This document shows positions 21,317-32,340 of a DNA stretch of 64,000 nucleotides, piece after piece. Position numbers and translations under genes: made by a program. The notes under the pieces are model-generated. The model did not search any database and had not been told where the DNA came from. It saw only the letters and a list, made by a program, of their open reading frames with translations. Numbering within the stretch: the stretch's first letter is position 1; each line of letters starts with the position of its first letter. The DNA is taken from contig JAMWET010006809.1 of NCBI GenBank assembly GCA_024036415.1, forward strand, positions 31,001-95,000, written 5' to 3'. Source of the stretch: Prochilodus magdalenae. Its lineage: Eukaryota; Chordata; Actinopteri; Characiformes; Prochilodontidae.

Positions 21317-21711
21317 TTATGAGATGTTCTTGAGATGTTATTTTGTTCACCAGTAGTAAACTAGCATCCCCAGGATTTTCCTGCATCCTCTTCATATAAA
21401 CAGGCTCGTGTGGACCCGTAAGCGGTTTGAGTGAGCAGCGGTAGAGGTAATTTAATGCCAGAGATTTTACAGAGAATGTAATGTTCATGCTTGCCTGGTT
21501 TCATACCCAGTCACACAGGAGAATAACAGTCATTGAATGGAACAGGGTTTATCACTGTGAGCTAGTACCGCATGACGTGGGCATAAAATTTGATGATGTG
21601 ATGAAGTTCTTGGCTGTTGCAATGATGATATGAGAAACTTAATAAATGAATACATTATTAATGTATAAATATAAATGTATATGTATATACGCACACACTT
21701 TAGCATGTTAT
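21317..21711. other. No gene recognised
   Basis: Unique sequence ending in a short AT/GT-rich stretch near 21650-21700. A minus frame at 21294-21488 starts inside the minisatellite and is not credible. Confidence 0.45.
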
Positions 21712-22150
21712 ACCTCCACAAGAACCAACAACAGCTGTGGTTGGATTTGGCATGGACTGGACAAGTTTCTGGATGTGGGCCACATCAGAGAATTGAGCAG
21801 TTGGTCCAGATTTGGTGGATAACTTCTCTGGCAAAATTCCAGGCAGAGTTTCCTGTACACTGGGATTTCAGCCACTGCTGGTAGACCCGTATGACCGTAC
21901 GCTTCCATACACCTGCAGATTCAGCTACTTCCTTCACACTATGGTCTTTGGCCACGCCCACATGCAGTCTCTCCTTTTAGCCAATCATTAACATCTGCTC
22001 TGGAGCCGTTTACCACACATGGAACGAGACATTCCCTGCACTGTAGCTCCTCTTCCCAATCTATGGATCCCGTCACTCACACCCCACAGGTATTTATAGC
22101 TCCATCATCCTCATTCAGCGCCATCTGCAGGAGCCTGAAGTTACTCCTGA
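21712..22150 (-). mobile_element. Tc1-derived family C element (N- and C-terminal transposase ends fused)
   Basis: Read on the minus strand, the proximal part encodes a helix-turn-helix-like phrase (AKDHSVKEVAESAGVWK) and, after a short spacer, a C-terminal phrase (NLDQLLNSLM...KLVQSMPNPTTAVVGSCGG), with the catalytic DDE core deleted. The distal part has ATCATTAACATCTGCTCTGG, CACACATGGAACGAGACATT and TTATAGCTCCATCATCCTCA. It is a nonautonomous derivative. Related copies are at 12590, 18423, 23600, 39700 and 59238. Confidence 0.72.
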
Positions 22151-22645
22151 AGACCACTCCAGTTTCCTCTTAAATCAGCATCTCCACATGTACAGCAGGT
22201 TCTCAGTGAGAAACCAAAGGTTGGGTTCTAGCTTTACTGGCAGATACAGTGAGCGTCTGGTTCATAAGAACAAGGTCAAGCAGCAAACACACAGGACAAC
22301 ACAGCTACAGACTGGCAGAGGGCCAAACCCTCTCTCTACTGACCGTGATGAGCGCCCCTTCATTCCAATGTCCCTTAACCACCGTAAGATGACCTCCAGT
22401 GACCTACAGAGAGACTGGCAAGCGGCGGCTGGGGTGAAACGCACAGCGAGCATGGTTCTAAAAACAGGCTTCTGGAGGTCATTAGTGATTTTCTAAATAC
22501 ACAGATCTAATACAATATCTGATCTGGAGTTTGGGAGACATGGTTCCAGTAGTGTAGAGATTTAACCAGAACTGAGGAATTCTGGTCCAACACAAACCCA
22601 GAACCTGTACAGCTAGAGAGGCTGATCATTTTGAGGTGGTCCCTT
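22150..22645 (+). mobile_element. Tc1-like element family E, N-terminal remnant (copy 1)
   Basis: The frame 22188-22496 contains TDRDERPFIPMSLNHRKMTS and SDLQRDWQAAAGVKRTASMV, the second helix-turn-helix (paired-like) DNA-binding domain of a Tc1 transposase. It stops before any catalytic residue. The remainder, TACAATATCTGATCTGGAGT through CCCAGAACCTGTACAGCT, is shared with the inverted copy at 34675-35135. Nonautonomous. Confidence 0.78.
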
Positions 22646-23199
22646 CAATTTTTCCAGAGCTGTATATATATATATATGGTCAACAAATTGGATTCAGGGG
22701 AAATAGGCAGAGGAGGCAGGAAGACACGAGTAACTATGAAAATGTCCAAATATCCAAAATGGTAAGTCGTGTGTAGTCCAGGAGGAGAACCTAACCACCA
22801 ACTGGCGTCAGGGCATTAGGCACACCAGGTGTATTGACGTGGCAGGGAATTGAGAACGGTCTTATCCAAGTCGACTGAAGGGCTACTGTGGCCCAAGCCA
22901 CAGAAATTTTTAATGATGTTTACGGGGGAAGATGTCACAACACACAGTCCGTGTCACCCTGCTACGTAACCAGCAAACGATCAGAGAGCCCATGCTAAGC
23001 CTTATCCACTGGAACAATAGAAGAAGGTCGGAATAGTTAGGATGAGTCCTGCTTTCTATAGTACCTGTCCAGGTACGCCTGGGAAAGGGATGGCACCAAG
23101 ATGCTCTGTGGAAAGAAGACAAGCCATTGGATGTGTGATACCGTGTGCAATTTGGCTATGAGTCCAGGCCTTCATGTGGGTGTCAGTTTGACACAGGCC
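22646..23199. other. No gene recognised; probable decayed transposon flank
   Basis: Contains a short TATATATATATATATGG microsatellite near 22662 and otherwise unassigned sequence. Part of 22900-23199 may belong to the decayed Tc1-like copy that follows, but I cannot place its start. Confidence 0.4.
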
Positions 23200-23445
23200 A
23201 TGTTACCTAAACACCACTGTGGATCACTGTGGATCTGGTATTGGCATTCGCCTCTTCCAGCAGGACAATGCGCCCTGAATGGTTTGAGGTTGGTGTCCCT
23301 AGATCCCAAGTCAGATCCAAGACATTTTCTTCTCACAACCTGCAGAACCAAAAGGATCGGCTGCTAATGTACCACAGGGCACCTTCAGAGGTCTTGTAGA
23401 GTTCATGCCTTGACAAGTCAGAGCTATTTTGTTGGCCTGCAGAGG
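23200..23445 (+). mobile_element. Tc1/mariner-like transposase C-terminal remnant
   Basis: CCTCTTCCAGCAGGACAATG CGCCCTG at about 23250 encodes LFQQDNAP, the block around the second catalytic aspartate of Tc1/mariner transposases. Downstream, CAGGGCACCTTCAGAGGTCT and TCATGCCTTGACAAGTCAGA match the usual C-terminal tail of a common fish element. Frameshifts break the frame. Inactive. Confidence 0.65.
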
Positions 23446-23599
23446 ACCAGCAGTAACCCTTCATTAAATATCAAAGAAAACATGACAGAGATATTAGCCA
23501 GAGAAAGACCGGAGGTAGCAGGTACGTGTGTCGCTGTGTTCTTTTTCCATGCTGTAATTATGTAAAATCCAGAAGAGGAATTGATACACACACTTCCAG

Positions 23600-23930
23600 A
23601 GCATGTACTGCCTCCATAAGCACCAATAACAGCTGTGGTTGCATTTGGCCTGGACTGGGCATCTTTCTGGATGTAGGCCACATCAGTGTTCAGCCACTCT
23701 TACATCAAAACATTGCTCAGTTGGGCCTGTTTTGGTGGATGCTTCCCTGGCACAATTCCGAGGAGAATTCCCTGTAGACTGGGATTTTAGCTACTGCCGT
23801 TAAACCTGTATGACCGTACGCTTCCATACACCTGCAGACTCAGCTACTTCCTTCACACTATGGCCAATCATTAACATTTGCTTAGGAGCCATTTCCACAC
23901 ATGGAATGAGATGTTCCCTGCAGTTACTGT
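23600..23930 (-). mobile_element. Tc1-derived family C element (partial)
   Basis: CTGCCTCCATAAGCACCAAT, CTTTCTGGATGTAGGCCACA and CGCTTCCATACACCTGCAGA match family C. The minus frame gives KDAQSRPNATTAVIGAYGGS, the transposase C-terminus. The distal half is shortened relative to 21712-22150. Confidence 0.72.
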
Positions 23931-24227
23931 ACATGTGCCACTGTGTGATTCTTCCGTGTTTTGATGATGTAGATTATTAACGAGGAATTGCTTAATATGT
24001 CACTTTCAGCGTAAACTTGGTCCATGTTTCTTGGTCACGGTTTTCACACTGATGAATCTTGTATGGAGCTGATGCAAAGTCAGTCTTAATTTGCATAACT
24101 TTTGGTAAACATGTTAGGTATTAGCTTAATTTAACAGCTGCATGGAAACCTGGCTGCTGAAGTAGAAAATAATCATGGGGGTTATAGCATTTTGGAGGAC
24201 AATAGAAATGCATTGAGTATCTTTGTA
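23931..24227. other. No gene recognised
   Basis: Unique sequence immediately left of the GT microsatellite; no supported feature. Confidence 0.4.
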
Positions 24228-24282
24228 TTATTGTGTATGTATGTGTATGTGTGTGTGTGTGTGTATGTATGTGTGTGTGTGA

Positions 24283-24331
<49 letters not shown>

Positions 24332-24386
24332 TGTATGTATGTGTGTGTGTGTGGTGTGTGTGTGTGTTTGTGTATGTATGTGTGTA

Positions 24387-24451
<65 letters not shown>

Positions 24452-24591
24452 ATGGGTATGTGTGTGTGTGTGTGTGTGTGTGTTTGTGTATGTATGTGTG
24501 TGTGTGTGTGTGTGTGTATGTGCGTGTGTGTATGTGTGTGTGTGTGTATGTGCGTGTGGGTGTGTGTGTGTGTGTGTATGTGTGTGTGTGT

Positions 24592-24629
<38 letters not shown>

Positions 24630-24775
24630 GTGTGTGTGAGTGTATGTATGTATGGGTATGTGTGTGTGTGTGGTGTGTGTGTGTGGTGTGTGTGTGCGCG
24701 TGTGTGTGTGTGTGAGTGTATGTATGTATGGGTATGTGTGTGTGTGTGTGTGCGTGTGGTGTGTGTGTGTTTGCA
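24228..24775. repeat. (GT)n microsatellite with GTAT and GTGGT interruptions
   Basis: About 550 bp of GT dinucleotide repeat interrupted by TATGTATG, GTTTGT, GGGT and GTGGTG variants. Blocks such as TGTGTTTGTGTATGTATGTG recur, showing block duplication. Cys/Val and His/Thr frames on the two strands are simple translations of the repeat. Confidence 0.97.
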
Positions 24776-25621
24776 CTGTTACCTGACTGTATAGCCGAGT
24801 TGTTATGTCACACCTGCTGTGTATGCAGGAGAGCAGGATACGAGCTGCATGCCTGCAGTGTAATTCGATCGGTTCAGTTTGTTTCATCGGAGGCCCGAAC
24901 CAGTGTTTCTGAACCCTGCTGTTGTAGGCACCCTGCCCTGCACATTTGAGTGGATTCCTCCTGCAGCTCTGGCTATGAGCTGAATCAGGTGGAATCAGGT
25001 GTGTTAGGACCAGGGAAAGCACTCAGCTGTGCAGGCCAGGGTGCCTCCCCAACCAGGGCTGAGATACCCTGCCCTAAACAACGTGTACATTAAGGAACTA
25101 ATGTGATGGTGATTAAACCATCATGAATCATGCAGCCTGCTGCTCCCCGCTTCCCTCTCACCATGCAACCCTAGCTCTCCTCTTTAGCAGAGTTTGCATT
25201 TATTGGCATTCATTTTTAACCATGCAAACATGCAGGCTGCAGACGTGATGTCGGGGACAGCAAAGCTGGAGGAGCTGTATCTACCAACCCTTGAGCGTCT
25301 GGGTGTTGAGTGGTGGTAATTATAAGGACCTATCTGGAATCAATCATTAGTTCCTCAAGGCTTGTCTTCTTGCTTGTACAGCTGTTTTGCTCCCCTCCTC
25401 CTCTGCAGGGCATTCGAGCGTGAAATCACCTCCCTCTGTGCTCCCAAACAGCACCCAGCTTTACTCCACAGAACTTTTTCAAAGGCAGTCAGTGGAGTTT
25501 AAACTCCTCCCCACACGGGGCAAAGAAGGCACACCAGGTCAGGTGCACATGAGGTCGGCTGGACTGAAGTTAATCAGATGGTTCGTATTGAGATGTTATT
25601 GGCCTGCTCTTTAAAGCTGAA
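24776..25621. other. Mostly unique sequence; short dispersed repeat near 24915-25075
   Basis: 24915-25075 (GAATCAGGTGGAATCAGGTG TGTT and CCAGGGTGCCTCCCC context) resembles a short noncoding repeat common in fish flanks; this is a weak call. The rest, including a 75-codon frame at 25387-25614, has no recognisable features. Confidence 0.4.
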
Positions 25622-27312
25622 CAGTACACTAACGCGTTACACTTACTGAGTTACTGTACACCAACACACTACTCACAGCACACTAACACATTACACTTAC
25701 TGAGTTACTGTACACCAACACACTACTTACAGCACACTAACGCATTACACTTACTGAGTTACTGTACACCAACACACTACTTACAGCACACTAACGCATT
25801 ACACTTACTGAGTTACTGTACACCAACACACTACTTACAGCACACTACGCGTTTACACTTCCTGAGTTACTGTACACCAACACACTACTTACACAGCACA
25901 CTAACGCATTACACTTACTGAGTACTGTACAACAACACACTACTTACAGCACACTAACGCATTACACTTACTGAGTTACTGTACACCAACACACTACTAC
26001 AGCAGCACTAAAAACGCATTTTACTGAGTCTTACTGAGTTACTGTACACCAACACACTACTTACAGCATACTAACGCATTACACTTACTGAGTTACTGTA
26101 CAACTACACACTACTTACAGTACACTAACGCATTACACTTACTGAGTTACTGTACACCAACACACTACTTACGGCACACTAACACATTACACTTACTGAG
26201 TTACTGTACACCAACACACTATTTACAGCACACTAACGCATTACACTTACTGAGTTACTGTACACCAACACACTATTTACAGCACACTAACGCATTACAC
26301 TTACTGAGTTACTGTACACCAACACACTACTTACAGCAAACTAACGCATTACACTTACTGAGATACTGTACACCAACACACTACTTACAGCACACTAACA
26401 CATTACACTTACTGAGTTACCGTACACCAACACACTACTTACAGCACACTAACGCATTACACTTACTGAGTTACCGTACACCAACACACTACTTACAGCA
26501 CACTAACGCATTACACTTACTGAGTTACCGTACACCAACACGCTACTTACAGCACACTAACGCATTACACTTACTGAGTTACTGTACACCAACACGCTAC
26601 TTACAGCACAGTAACGCATTACACTTACTGAGTTACCGTACACCAACACGCTACTTACGGCACACTAACGCATTACACTTACTGAGTTACCGTACACCAA
26701 CATGCTACTTACGATACACTAACACAGTACATTTACCGAGTTACTGTACACCAACACACAACTTACAGTACACTAACACATTACACTTACTGAGTTACTG
26801 TACACAGACACACTACTTACAGTACACTAACACATTACACTTACTGAGTTACTGTACACCAACACACTACTTACAGCACACTAACACATTACACTTACTG
26901 AGTTACTGTACACCAACACACTACCTACAGTACACTAACACATTACACTTACTGAGTTACTGTACACCAACACACTACTTACAGCACACTAACGCATTAC
27001 ACTTACTGAGTTATTGTACACCAACACACTACTTACAGTAAACTAACGCATTACACTTACTGAGTTACTGTACACCAACACACTACTTACAGTACACTAA
27101 CACATTACACTTCCTGAGCTACTGTACACCAACACACTACTTACAGTACACTAACGCATTACACTTACTGAGTTACTGTACACCAACACACTACTTACAG
27201 TACACTAACACACTACACTTACTGAGTTACTGTACACCAACACACTACTTACAGTACACTAACACACTACACTTACTGAGTTACTGTACACCAACACACT
27301 ACCTACAGTACA
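25622..27312. repeat. 54-bp minisatellite, array 2 (about 31 units)
   Basis: Same 54-bp unit as 20537-21316 (TTACTGAGTTACTGTACACC; CACACTACTTACAGCACACT). Variants cluster by position: GAGTTACCG forms near 26415-26690, ACACGCTACTTAC near 26535-26660, AGTACACTAACACA near 26765-27290. A few units around 25850-26030 are damaged by small indels. No coding meaning. Confidence 0.95.
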
Positions 27313-28239
27313 GTACCTGAAGGCTACAAGGCTTTGGCGAAGGATGCTAAGTATCAGCTAACATTTCGATGATGAATAATATTCTAAAAATGAACCCTTA
27401 CAGTAATACAAGTGCATTAAACATGTTTACTGCGCTCACTGATTACACATGCCCTTGTCAAGCTGGCACAGCCCGTAATGGTACCCAGCCCTGAACGTGC
27501 CTACGTGCCTTAGCGCTGTTTTTGCGGAAGTGTCGGTGCTTTAGTGGGCTCAGGGTTTCAAAAGCTGCTCCTACAGGAAAATGCATCTGATCTCTTGAGA
27601 TAAGGAATGGTGTGAAGCCCCGACCTGAATGATATATTTAGAAGCCCACTGTTTCAGCTTTAAGACAAGTTTAAAAGTTGTCTCATGAGCATGTGGCTCA
27701 ACTCTTCAACTGTGGGCCTGGGTCTTGGCAGCCAAGCCTGTATTGGAGTTTATGGGGTGAATGATCCAGGGCTTTGTTGGCCGTTTGGGACCGGCTTGGT
27801 GCCTGCTACTGAAATGGCATGCTTCATTAAGGCTATAGCATGTAATTGATATTGCAGTTCCAATTTTTGGGCGTGGCTTTTAAGATTTGAACATAGGCAG
27901 TTTTTGGTAGGTGTACACAATTGTGGACAGGGTAATGGAACCTACATTAACTTCATGGTAGACTATCCTTTTCCACATATCCTGGAGGTAATAGCGCAGC
28001 CAAGACATGCTAGGTATCCAGATTTTGGTTCTTTAGGTTAGTGCTCAGGTAGAATAAGCTAACGTTGCTAGCAAACATTAGCAGTCAATAGTCAAACTAC
28101 TTCCTGGTCTTCATTATAATGTAAACCTGATAGCATAAGCGTGTGGCGGACCACTGGTGGCCTTACTATCGGCTAAGTTGGTGGTCTAAAAGTTGGTGTT
28201 TTGCCCAGCATTTTCTGGGAGCCCTGCTGGCAGCCAATT
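27313..28239. other. No gene recognised; unique sequence upstream of exon A
   Basis: Ordinary composition, no exon or repeat termini that I can support. Some phrases near 27890-28010 recall the local duplication at 30050-32340 but are too diverged to call. Confidence 0.4.
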
Positions 28240-28484
28240 AGAGATGTCCAATGAAAAACACGTAACTCCATTTTGGTCCATTTTAACTTTTATGCATCAT
28301 TTGAACACAGCAGCTACTGTTCACACTGTGTAAACATCTCGTGATGAATAGACCAATGGAAATGGCCCACAACTGCTTGGAAAGATGTCTGGTTCCATTG
28401 ACTTACATTGAAATTGAATGAGGTTTTTGCCTGTTCCTGTAAAGTTGCCATTTTGGAGAAACTTGTTTTTCTTTGGACAGCGAC
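28240..28484 (-). mobile_element. Family D MITE (TIR GTCCAA(A/T)GAAAAAC)
   Basis: Left end GTCCAATGAAAAACACGTAA and right end TTGTTTTTCTTTGGACAGCGACG form terminal inverted repeats. Internal CTGTAAAGTTGCCATTTTGG and TTGACTTACATTGAAATTG are the complement of the copy at 30190-30447. About 245 bp, no coding. Superfamily not determined. Confidence 0.75.
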
Positions 28485-29140
28485 GCTTTATCCCTCATCC
28501 AGTTTATTTATTTGTTTGTTTATTTATTTATTCATTCATTTATTTATCCTTTATTTTTCACTTTGGTTATCCTGTAAATTAGCTTAGTAAATCAGTTTTA
28601 CACAAAATCATATCAGGCCTAGTCCTATGCAAGACGCTAATCTGGGTGGTCCGGGGTTGCACCAGCAGTGTCGAACATTCAGTGGGGGTGCCGACCTGAT
28701 GAAGCCAGCAGACTGATATATGCTCGCTATCTGGGAGACTTGTGTATGTGGCATAGTGTGAATCTCACTCATGGCTGCCATTATAGACATGGCCTCTTAT
28801 TAAAAGCTTGGTCCCCTTGTATAGCTGTATGCCAAGGTGTACAGTGACCTCACTGACAGGTTTGTGCCACCTTAATTAATAAGGGCCAGTGTGGGGCACA
28901 TATTACTGAACAGCTTTCGGTGCTTATTAATTGGAAAGCCCTAAAGTCTGGGCTTCCTGCTGAGTCATGGAACCCCCAACCTGCTACCTGATGGATTTCC
29001 AGGAGGATTAGCCATGTGGAGGTCAAGCTTTCAACAGTTACAGAGGCTTCTAGCAGGCAGTTTCCCTGCCTCACCCAGCTTTAACCTCACCCATTCCAGG
29101 CTTGCCCCAGCTCTCAACCAGATCCAGTTTCAGCTTGAGG
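28485..29140. other. No gene recognised; upstream flank of exon A
   Basis: Contains a short TTTATTTA-rich run at 28503-28560 and otherwise unique sequence. Frames at 28608-28790 and 28850-29074 (minus) have no recognisable features. Confidence 0.4.
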
Positions 29141-29353
29141 ACAGGAGGAGGTTATAAGAGAGGTGCGAGGCTAAGATCAGGCGCCGATAGTGAGCAAGAC
29201 AGAGGGAGGTGAATGAGGAGAGGAAGGAGGAAGCATTCTGCTGTTGGGGACTGTTTTAGACTGACTCGGTGTTGTGTGACGGCAGTATTCCCTGTCCCCC
29301 GTGCTCCCTTGATTGGGTAGACGGGGGATATTCATCTTGGGCCTTCTCCAGTC
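29141..29353 (+). promoter_or_regulatory. Putative promoter and 5' UTR of first exon A
   Basis: A TATA-like GGTTATAAGAG lies at 29150-29160, about 195 bp before the ATG. It is followed by purine-rich sequence (GAGGAGAGGAAGGAGGAAGC) and a short leader ending CTCCAGTC-ATG. That the transcript starts here is inferred only from the exon and the TATA-like box; no transcript evidence is available. Confidence 0.35.
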
Positions 29354-29631
29354 ATGATCGCTGCCCGGAGCAGCTCGGTGGGCCGGGGAGGTCCCGAGGA
29401 GACCTCGAGGCACCGCAGACAGTCGGCAGCATCCCTGGCCAGCCGTGGCCAGCGCAACAGCACTCAGGAAAACTCCCGCGAAGGCCGCACTCACAGCCAC
29501 AGCCAGCAGGTGGCGCTGGCACGCGCACGAAGAGCTGTGCTCATCAAGGAGATCGAGACCAACTGGTACCTGAAGCTGTGTGGCCGGGGCAAGGAGGACA
29601 GCGTGGCCTTTCAGACCGGCATGCCATACCG
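29354..29631 (+). CDS. Candidate first coding exon A of an unidentified gene (92 codons + 2 nt)
   Basis: Open from ATG at 29354, ending in the middle of an Arg codon at a good donor (TACCG|GTGAGC, GT at 29632-29633). The encoded N-terminus begins MIAARSSSVGRGGPEET. It is Ser/Arg/Gln-rich and probably disordered for about 55 residues, then becomes helical and conserved-looking (ARARRAVLIKEIETNWYLKL) and ends GKEDSVAFQTGMPY(R). Composition is clearly GC-richer than the flanks, as for real coding sequence. The last 13 residues closely resemble the end of exon B at 42459-42709 (QDSVRARTGMAYR) and the splice phase is identical, so I infer alternative first exons joined to a common downstream exon outside the window. 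I do not recognise the protein family. The ATG choice is the first in-frame Met of the block and not proven. Confidence 0.68.
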
Positions 29632-30049
29632 GTGAGCTTATCACACTTCTATCACAGAGTGAATGGAGAGTGGAGAATACAATCAGGCGTCTAGAATTGC
29701 GCTGCCCAGCTTCAGTTCTGGACTGCTCCCTGCCCTGCGTATTGGCCTTAGGGTTTTCCCTGTGCTAACACACCTGAGGCGACTCAAGCTTTGAGTTGAG
29801 GTGGGTTTGTTAGAGGAGGGAGGATGCTGGCAGGTGCAGGGCAGGCATGCTGCAGTGCTGTCTTAAAAATAAAGGTGCTAGAATAAGGGTTCTTCGCAGT
29901 GGTAGCACGGAGGAACCAGTTTTGGCTCTTCCAGCAGGTTCTATAAAGATTCTAGCCTATATGTTCTTATGGGGCCAAATGAGATCTCATAACAAGAACA
30001 TCTGGGGAGAACCTTGAGAGGTTTGGGGCTAAGTGGATGGAAATGTGAC
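29632..30049 (+). other. Start of presumed first intron of the exon A transcript
   Basis: Begins with the GTGAGC donor. No repeats recognised. If exon A joins a common exon downstream, the intron spans at least the remainder of this window and contains exon B and, on the opposite strand, the two-exon gene at 59735-60765. Confidence 0.4.
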
Positions 30050-30665
30050 TTGGTAGGTTCCTGATAGGAACTATATGTGTGTGAAGTTTATAAACCGATT
30101 CAGTACCTCGTGAAGGTGGAGCTGGGAGTATGGTAGGACAGTGCACTTGCAGGCGAAAACATTCTATTAGCTGAGGGAAGTGTTCTGCTAGGTAGGTAGC
30201 AAGCTGTCCAAAGAAAAACAAGTATCTCCAAACTGGCAACTTTACAGGAGAGGCCAAAAACCTCATTCGATTTTAATGTAAGTCAATGGAACCAGACGTC
30301 CTTCCGAGCACTTCTGGGCCATTTCAGTTGGTCCGTTCATCATGCAAATCTCACAGTGTGTAAAGAGCAGCGGCTGTTTTCAAATGATGCATAAAAGTCA
30401 AAATGGACAAAAATGGAGATACATGTTTTTCATTGGACAGCGACGTTATGTAATCAATTATATCCCATACATTCCAAAAATTATTAATAATAATGGATTT
30501 TAATATTTTGGATTGGCTTTTTAAGCTAGTGTGCCAACATCCAATATTTGTTTCCTCTTCTTACCTGCTGATTATGTATATAAGCTTTGTGAAATCTGCA
30601 GGGTTTGGCACCAGAAGCCCAGCTTAGAAGTCCCGCTGTTCTGGAGACCCCAATTAATGATGTCA
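30050..30665 (+). repeat. Local duplication, copy A (interrupted by a family D MITE)
   Basis: 30050-30190 (CAGTACCTCGTGAAGGTGGA, GTGCACTTGC, GCTAGGTAG) pairs with 30820-30965. 30447-30665 (TTATGTAATCAATTATATCC, GGCACCAGAAGCCCAGCTTAG, CTGGAGACC) pairs with 30960-30985 and with 31930-32105. The copies are diverged, so the duplication is old. The MITE at 30190-30447 lies inside this copy only. Confidence 0.65.
30190..30447 (+). mobile_element. Family D MITE (near complete)
   Basis: Left end GCTGTCCAAAGAAAAACAAG and right end CATGTTTTTCATTGGACAGCGACG form the terminal inverted repeat seen at 28240-28484. Internal AACTTTACAGGAGAGGCCAA, ATGTAAGTCAATGGAACCAG and ATGCATAAAAGTCAAAATGG are shared. The paralogous position near 30955-30965 reads GGCTAGGTAGCTTGTGTAAT without the element, an empty site that confirms the insertion and its approximate borders. 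Confidence 0.8.
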
Positions 30666-30764
30666 CCAAATTTTGGAATAAAATATGGTCAAATATAATT
30701 ATACAGATATATAGAATTAAACAAAGAGTTTAGGAAAGGTGTTGGGCCAGCTTCACTGTACCGC

Positions 30765-31000
30765 TCTCTGGAATGTTACTAAAGGAATGGAATACCATTC
30801 CTACAAAAGGGAATTCCTGATATGACCAAAATGTGTGTGAGGTCTGGAAACCAGTTCAGTATCTTGTGAAGGCAGAGCTGAGAGTAGGGGGTGCACTTGT
30901 CAACAGTCTCCTGCAAAGGAAAACAGTTCTGTTAGCTAACGGAAGCATTCGGCTAGGTAGCTTGTGTAATCAGTTAATCCCATATGTTAGAAGAACACGG
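30765..31000 (+). repeat. Local duplication, copy B first part
   Basis: CAGTTCAGTATCTTGTGAAG, GGCAGAGCTGAGAGTAG, GTGCACTTGTCAACAG and GGCTAGGTAGCTTGTGTAAT correspond to copy A. GAATGGAATACCATTCCTAC at 30787 is matched again at 32284-32310 (GGAATGGAATGCTATTCCTC), so there are traces of a third unit. The short plus frame here (30833-31072) is therefore in repeated, noncoding DNA. Confidence 0.6.
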
Positions 31001-31929
31001 ATCTACAAACGTTTTAAAGCTACACCATGTAAGACTTGGCGATTTGGACCTCCCTGTGGTGGAAGTGTGTAATAGCACACAGTGGATGAATGGGTGCCTC
31101 TGCAGTATTCAAAGAGAACTCAGTCAAATCACGGTGAAGGCCATGATGAAGATCCTATAATGTTGATTATGCATTTGAGATCTATATGGATCCAAGCAAG
31201 CCTGGCCTTGCGCATGTAAAGGTGCATATTGCATGGTCTGAAAAAAAAAATCCAACCCAGCACCTTAGACTTCGAATAGGCTTTCTCCGGCTTTCCTGGG
31301 CAGCAGTATATTTCCTATTTGGGAATGTGTTTACTTACTGTGTGTGCTTAAACAACAACAACAAGCTTCTCTTACATAGTGCAGCTTTACCAGGTCGTCC
31401 CCAGAAGTGCATTCTCGTCACGAGACTATATCTGGCCCCACAGGACAGTTCGAACCGAGCTCCATTTAGCAGCCTTTATTTTAAGAGGTGTGCTGTTCCA
31501 GAACGGTAGAAGGGAAGCGTGATGCTTACTGACTGCCTGACTGTCTGAGTGAGTGTACATGGGAACGTCCTTGTGGGAGTGTGTATGTTTTATGAGAGGG
31601 GTCACCAAACGCTGTCATATTTGGACTGGAGGTGACAGGCGGTTTAGAATTTCAACCTGTGTTGCTTTGAATTTGCTCAGCTTGCATGTGGGCAATGCTT
31701 AGCCGCATGGTATTTGAGATGCCACTCCCTTTACCCATTGTCCCGGTGATGCTGAAACGGCGTATGCTGCTTCCTTTCTTTGTATGTACGTTCTGGGGCG
31801 GCTTTACAGTCGTCTCTTCTTCAGTGCTTCATGTTTCTGAGCTTGTGGCCGATAGAAATCAAGACCTTTGCTTTTCTCCTTATGGTGGTTTTACTATATT
31901 TAGTCCAAAAGGTGTAAATGTTAGCTAGG
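31001..31929. other. No gene recognised; unique sequence
   Basis: Contains frames at 31186-31509 and 31686-31928 without recognisable domains. No transposon ends seen. Probably intronic. Confidence 0.4.
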
Positions 31930-32340
31930 GTGCCAATATTTATCCAATAATTTCTCACTTCTTACAAGTTGATTATGATACATAAGCATTACGGAGAAGG
32001 ATAATATTTATTTCAGGGTTACTACAGCAACTTTGGCACCAGAAGCCCAGCCTAGAAGTTCAGAACGTCTGGAGACTACAGTAAATAACGTCATTAAAAT
32101 TAGGTGGTTGGTGTAACTCAGCGGATAACACCACTACCCTCCAGGGAACCACCACCACATGTGGGAGACTAGGGTTCGATTCCCGGTCTAGGTGACTATG
32201 CTGTGCTACACCAATAAGAGTCCTTGGGCAAGACTCCTAACACTACATTGGCCTCCCTGTAATATGATTACCCTTGTAAGTCGGAATGGAATGCTATTCC
32301 TCCAAATGGGAATTCCATCAGTTGGTGTTTTGATGATGGT
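31930..32340 (+). repeat. Local duplication, copy B second part (interrupted by a SINE)
   Basis: GGTGCCAATATTTATCCAAT, TTTGGCACCAGAAGCCCAGC, CTGGAGACTACAGTAAATAA match 30535-30665 of copy A. The SINE at 32103-32284 is inserted here and not at the equivalent site of copy A, where the sequence runs on through AATTTTGGAATAAAATATGG. Confidence 0.6.
32103..32284 (+). mobile_element. tRNA-derived SINE, copy 2 (tail truncated)
   Basis: GGTGGTTGGTGTAACTCAGC, GGGTTCGATTCCCGGTC and ACTACATTGGCCTCCCTGTA match the copy at 5306-5518. It ends at CCTTGTAAGTCGGAATGG, so the last 35 bp or so of the tail are missing. A and B boxes are preserved with single changes. Confidence 0.85.

Noticed and set aside
24192..25022. 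Cys/Val and His/Thr-rich frames of 160-264 codons
   Set aside because: Translation of a (GT)n microsatellite on the two strands.
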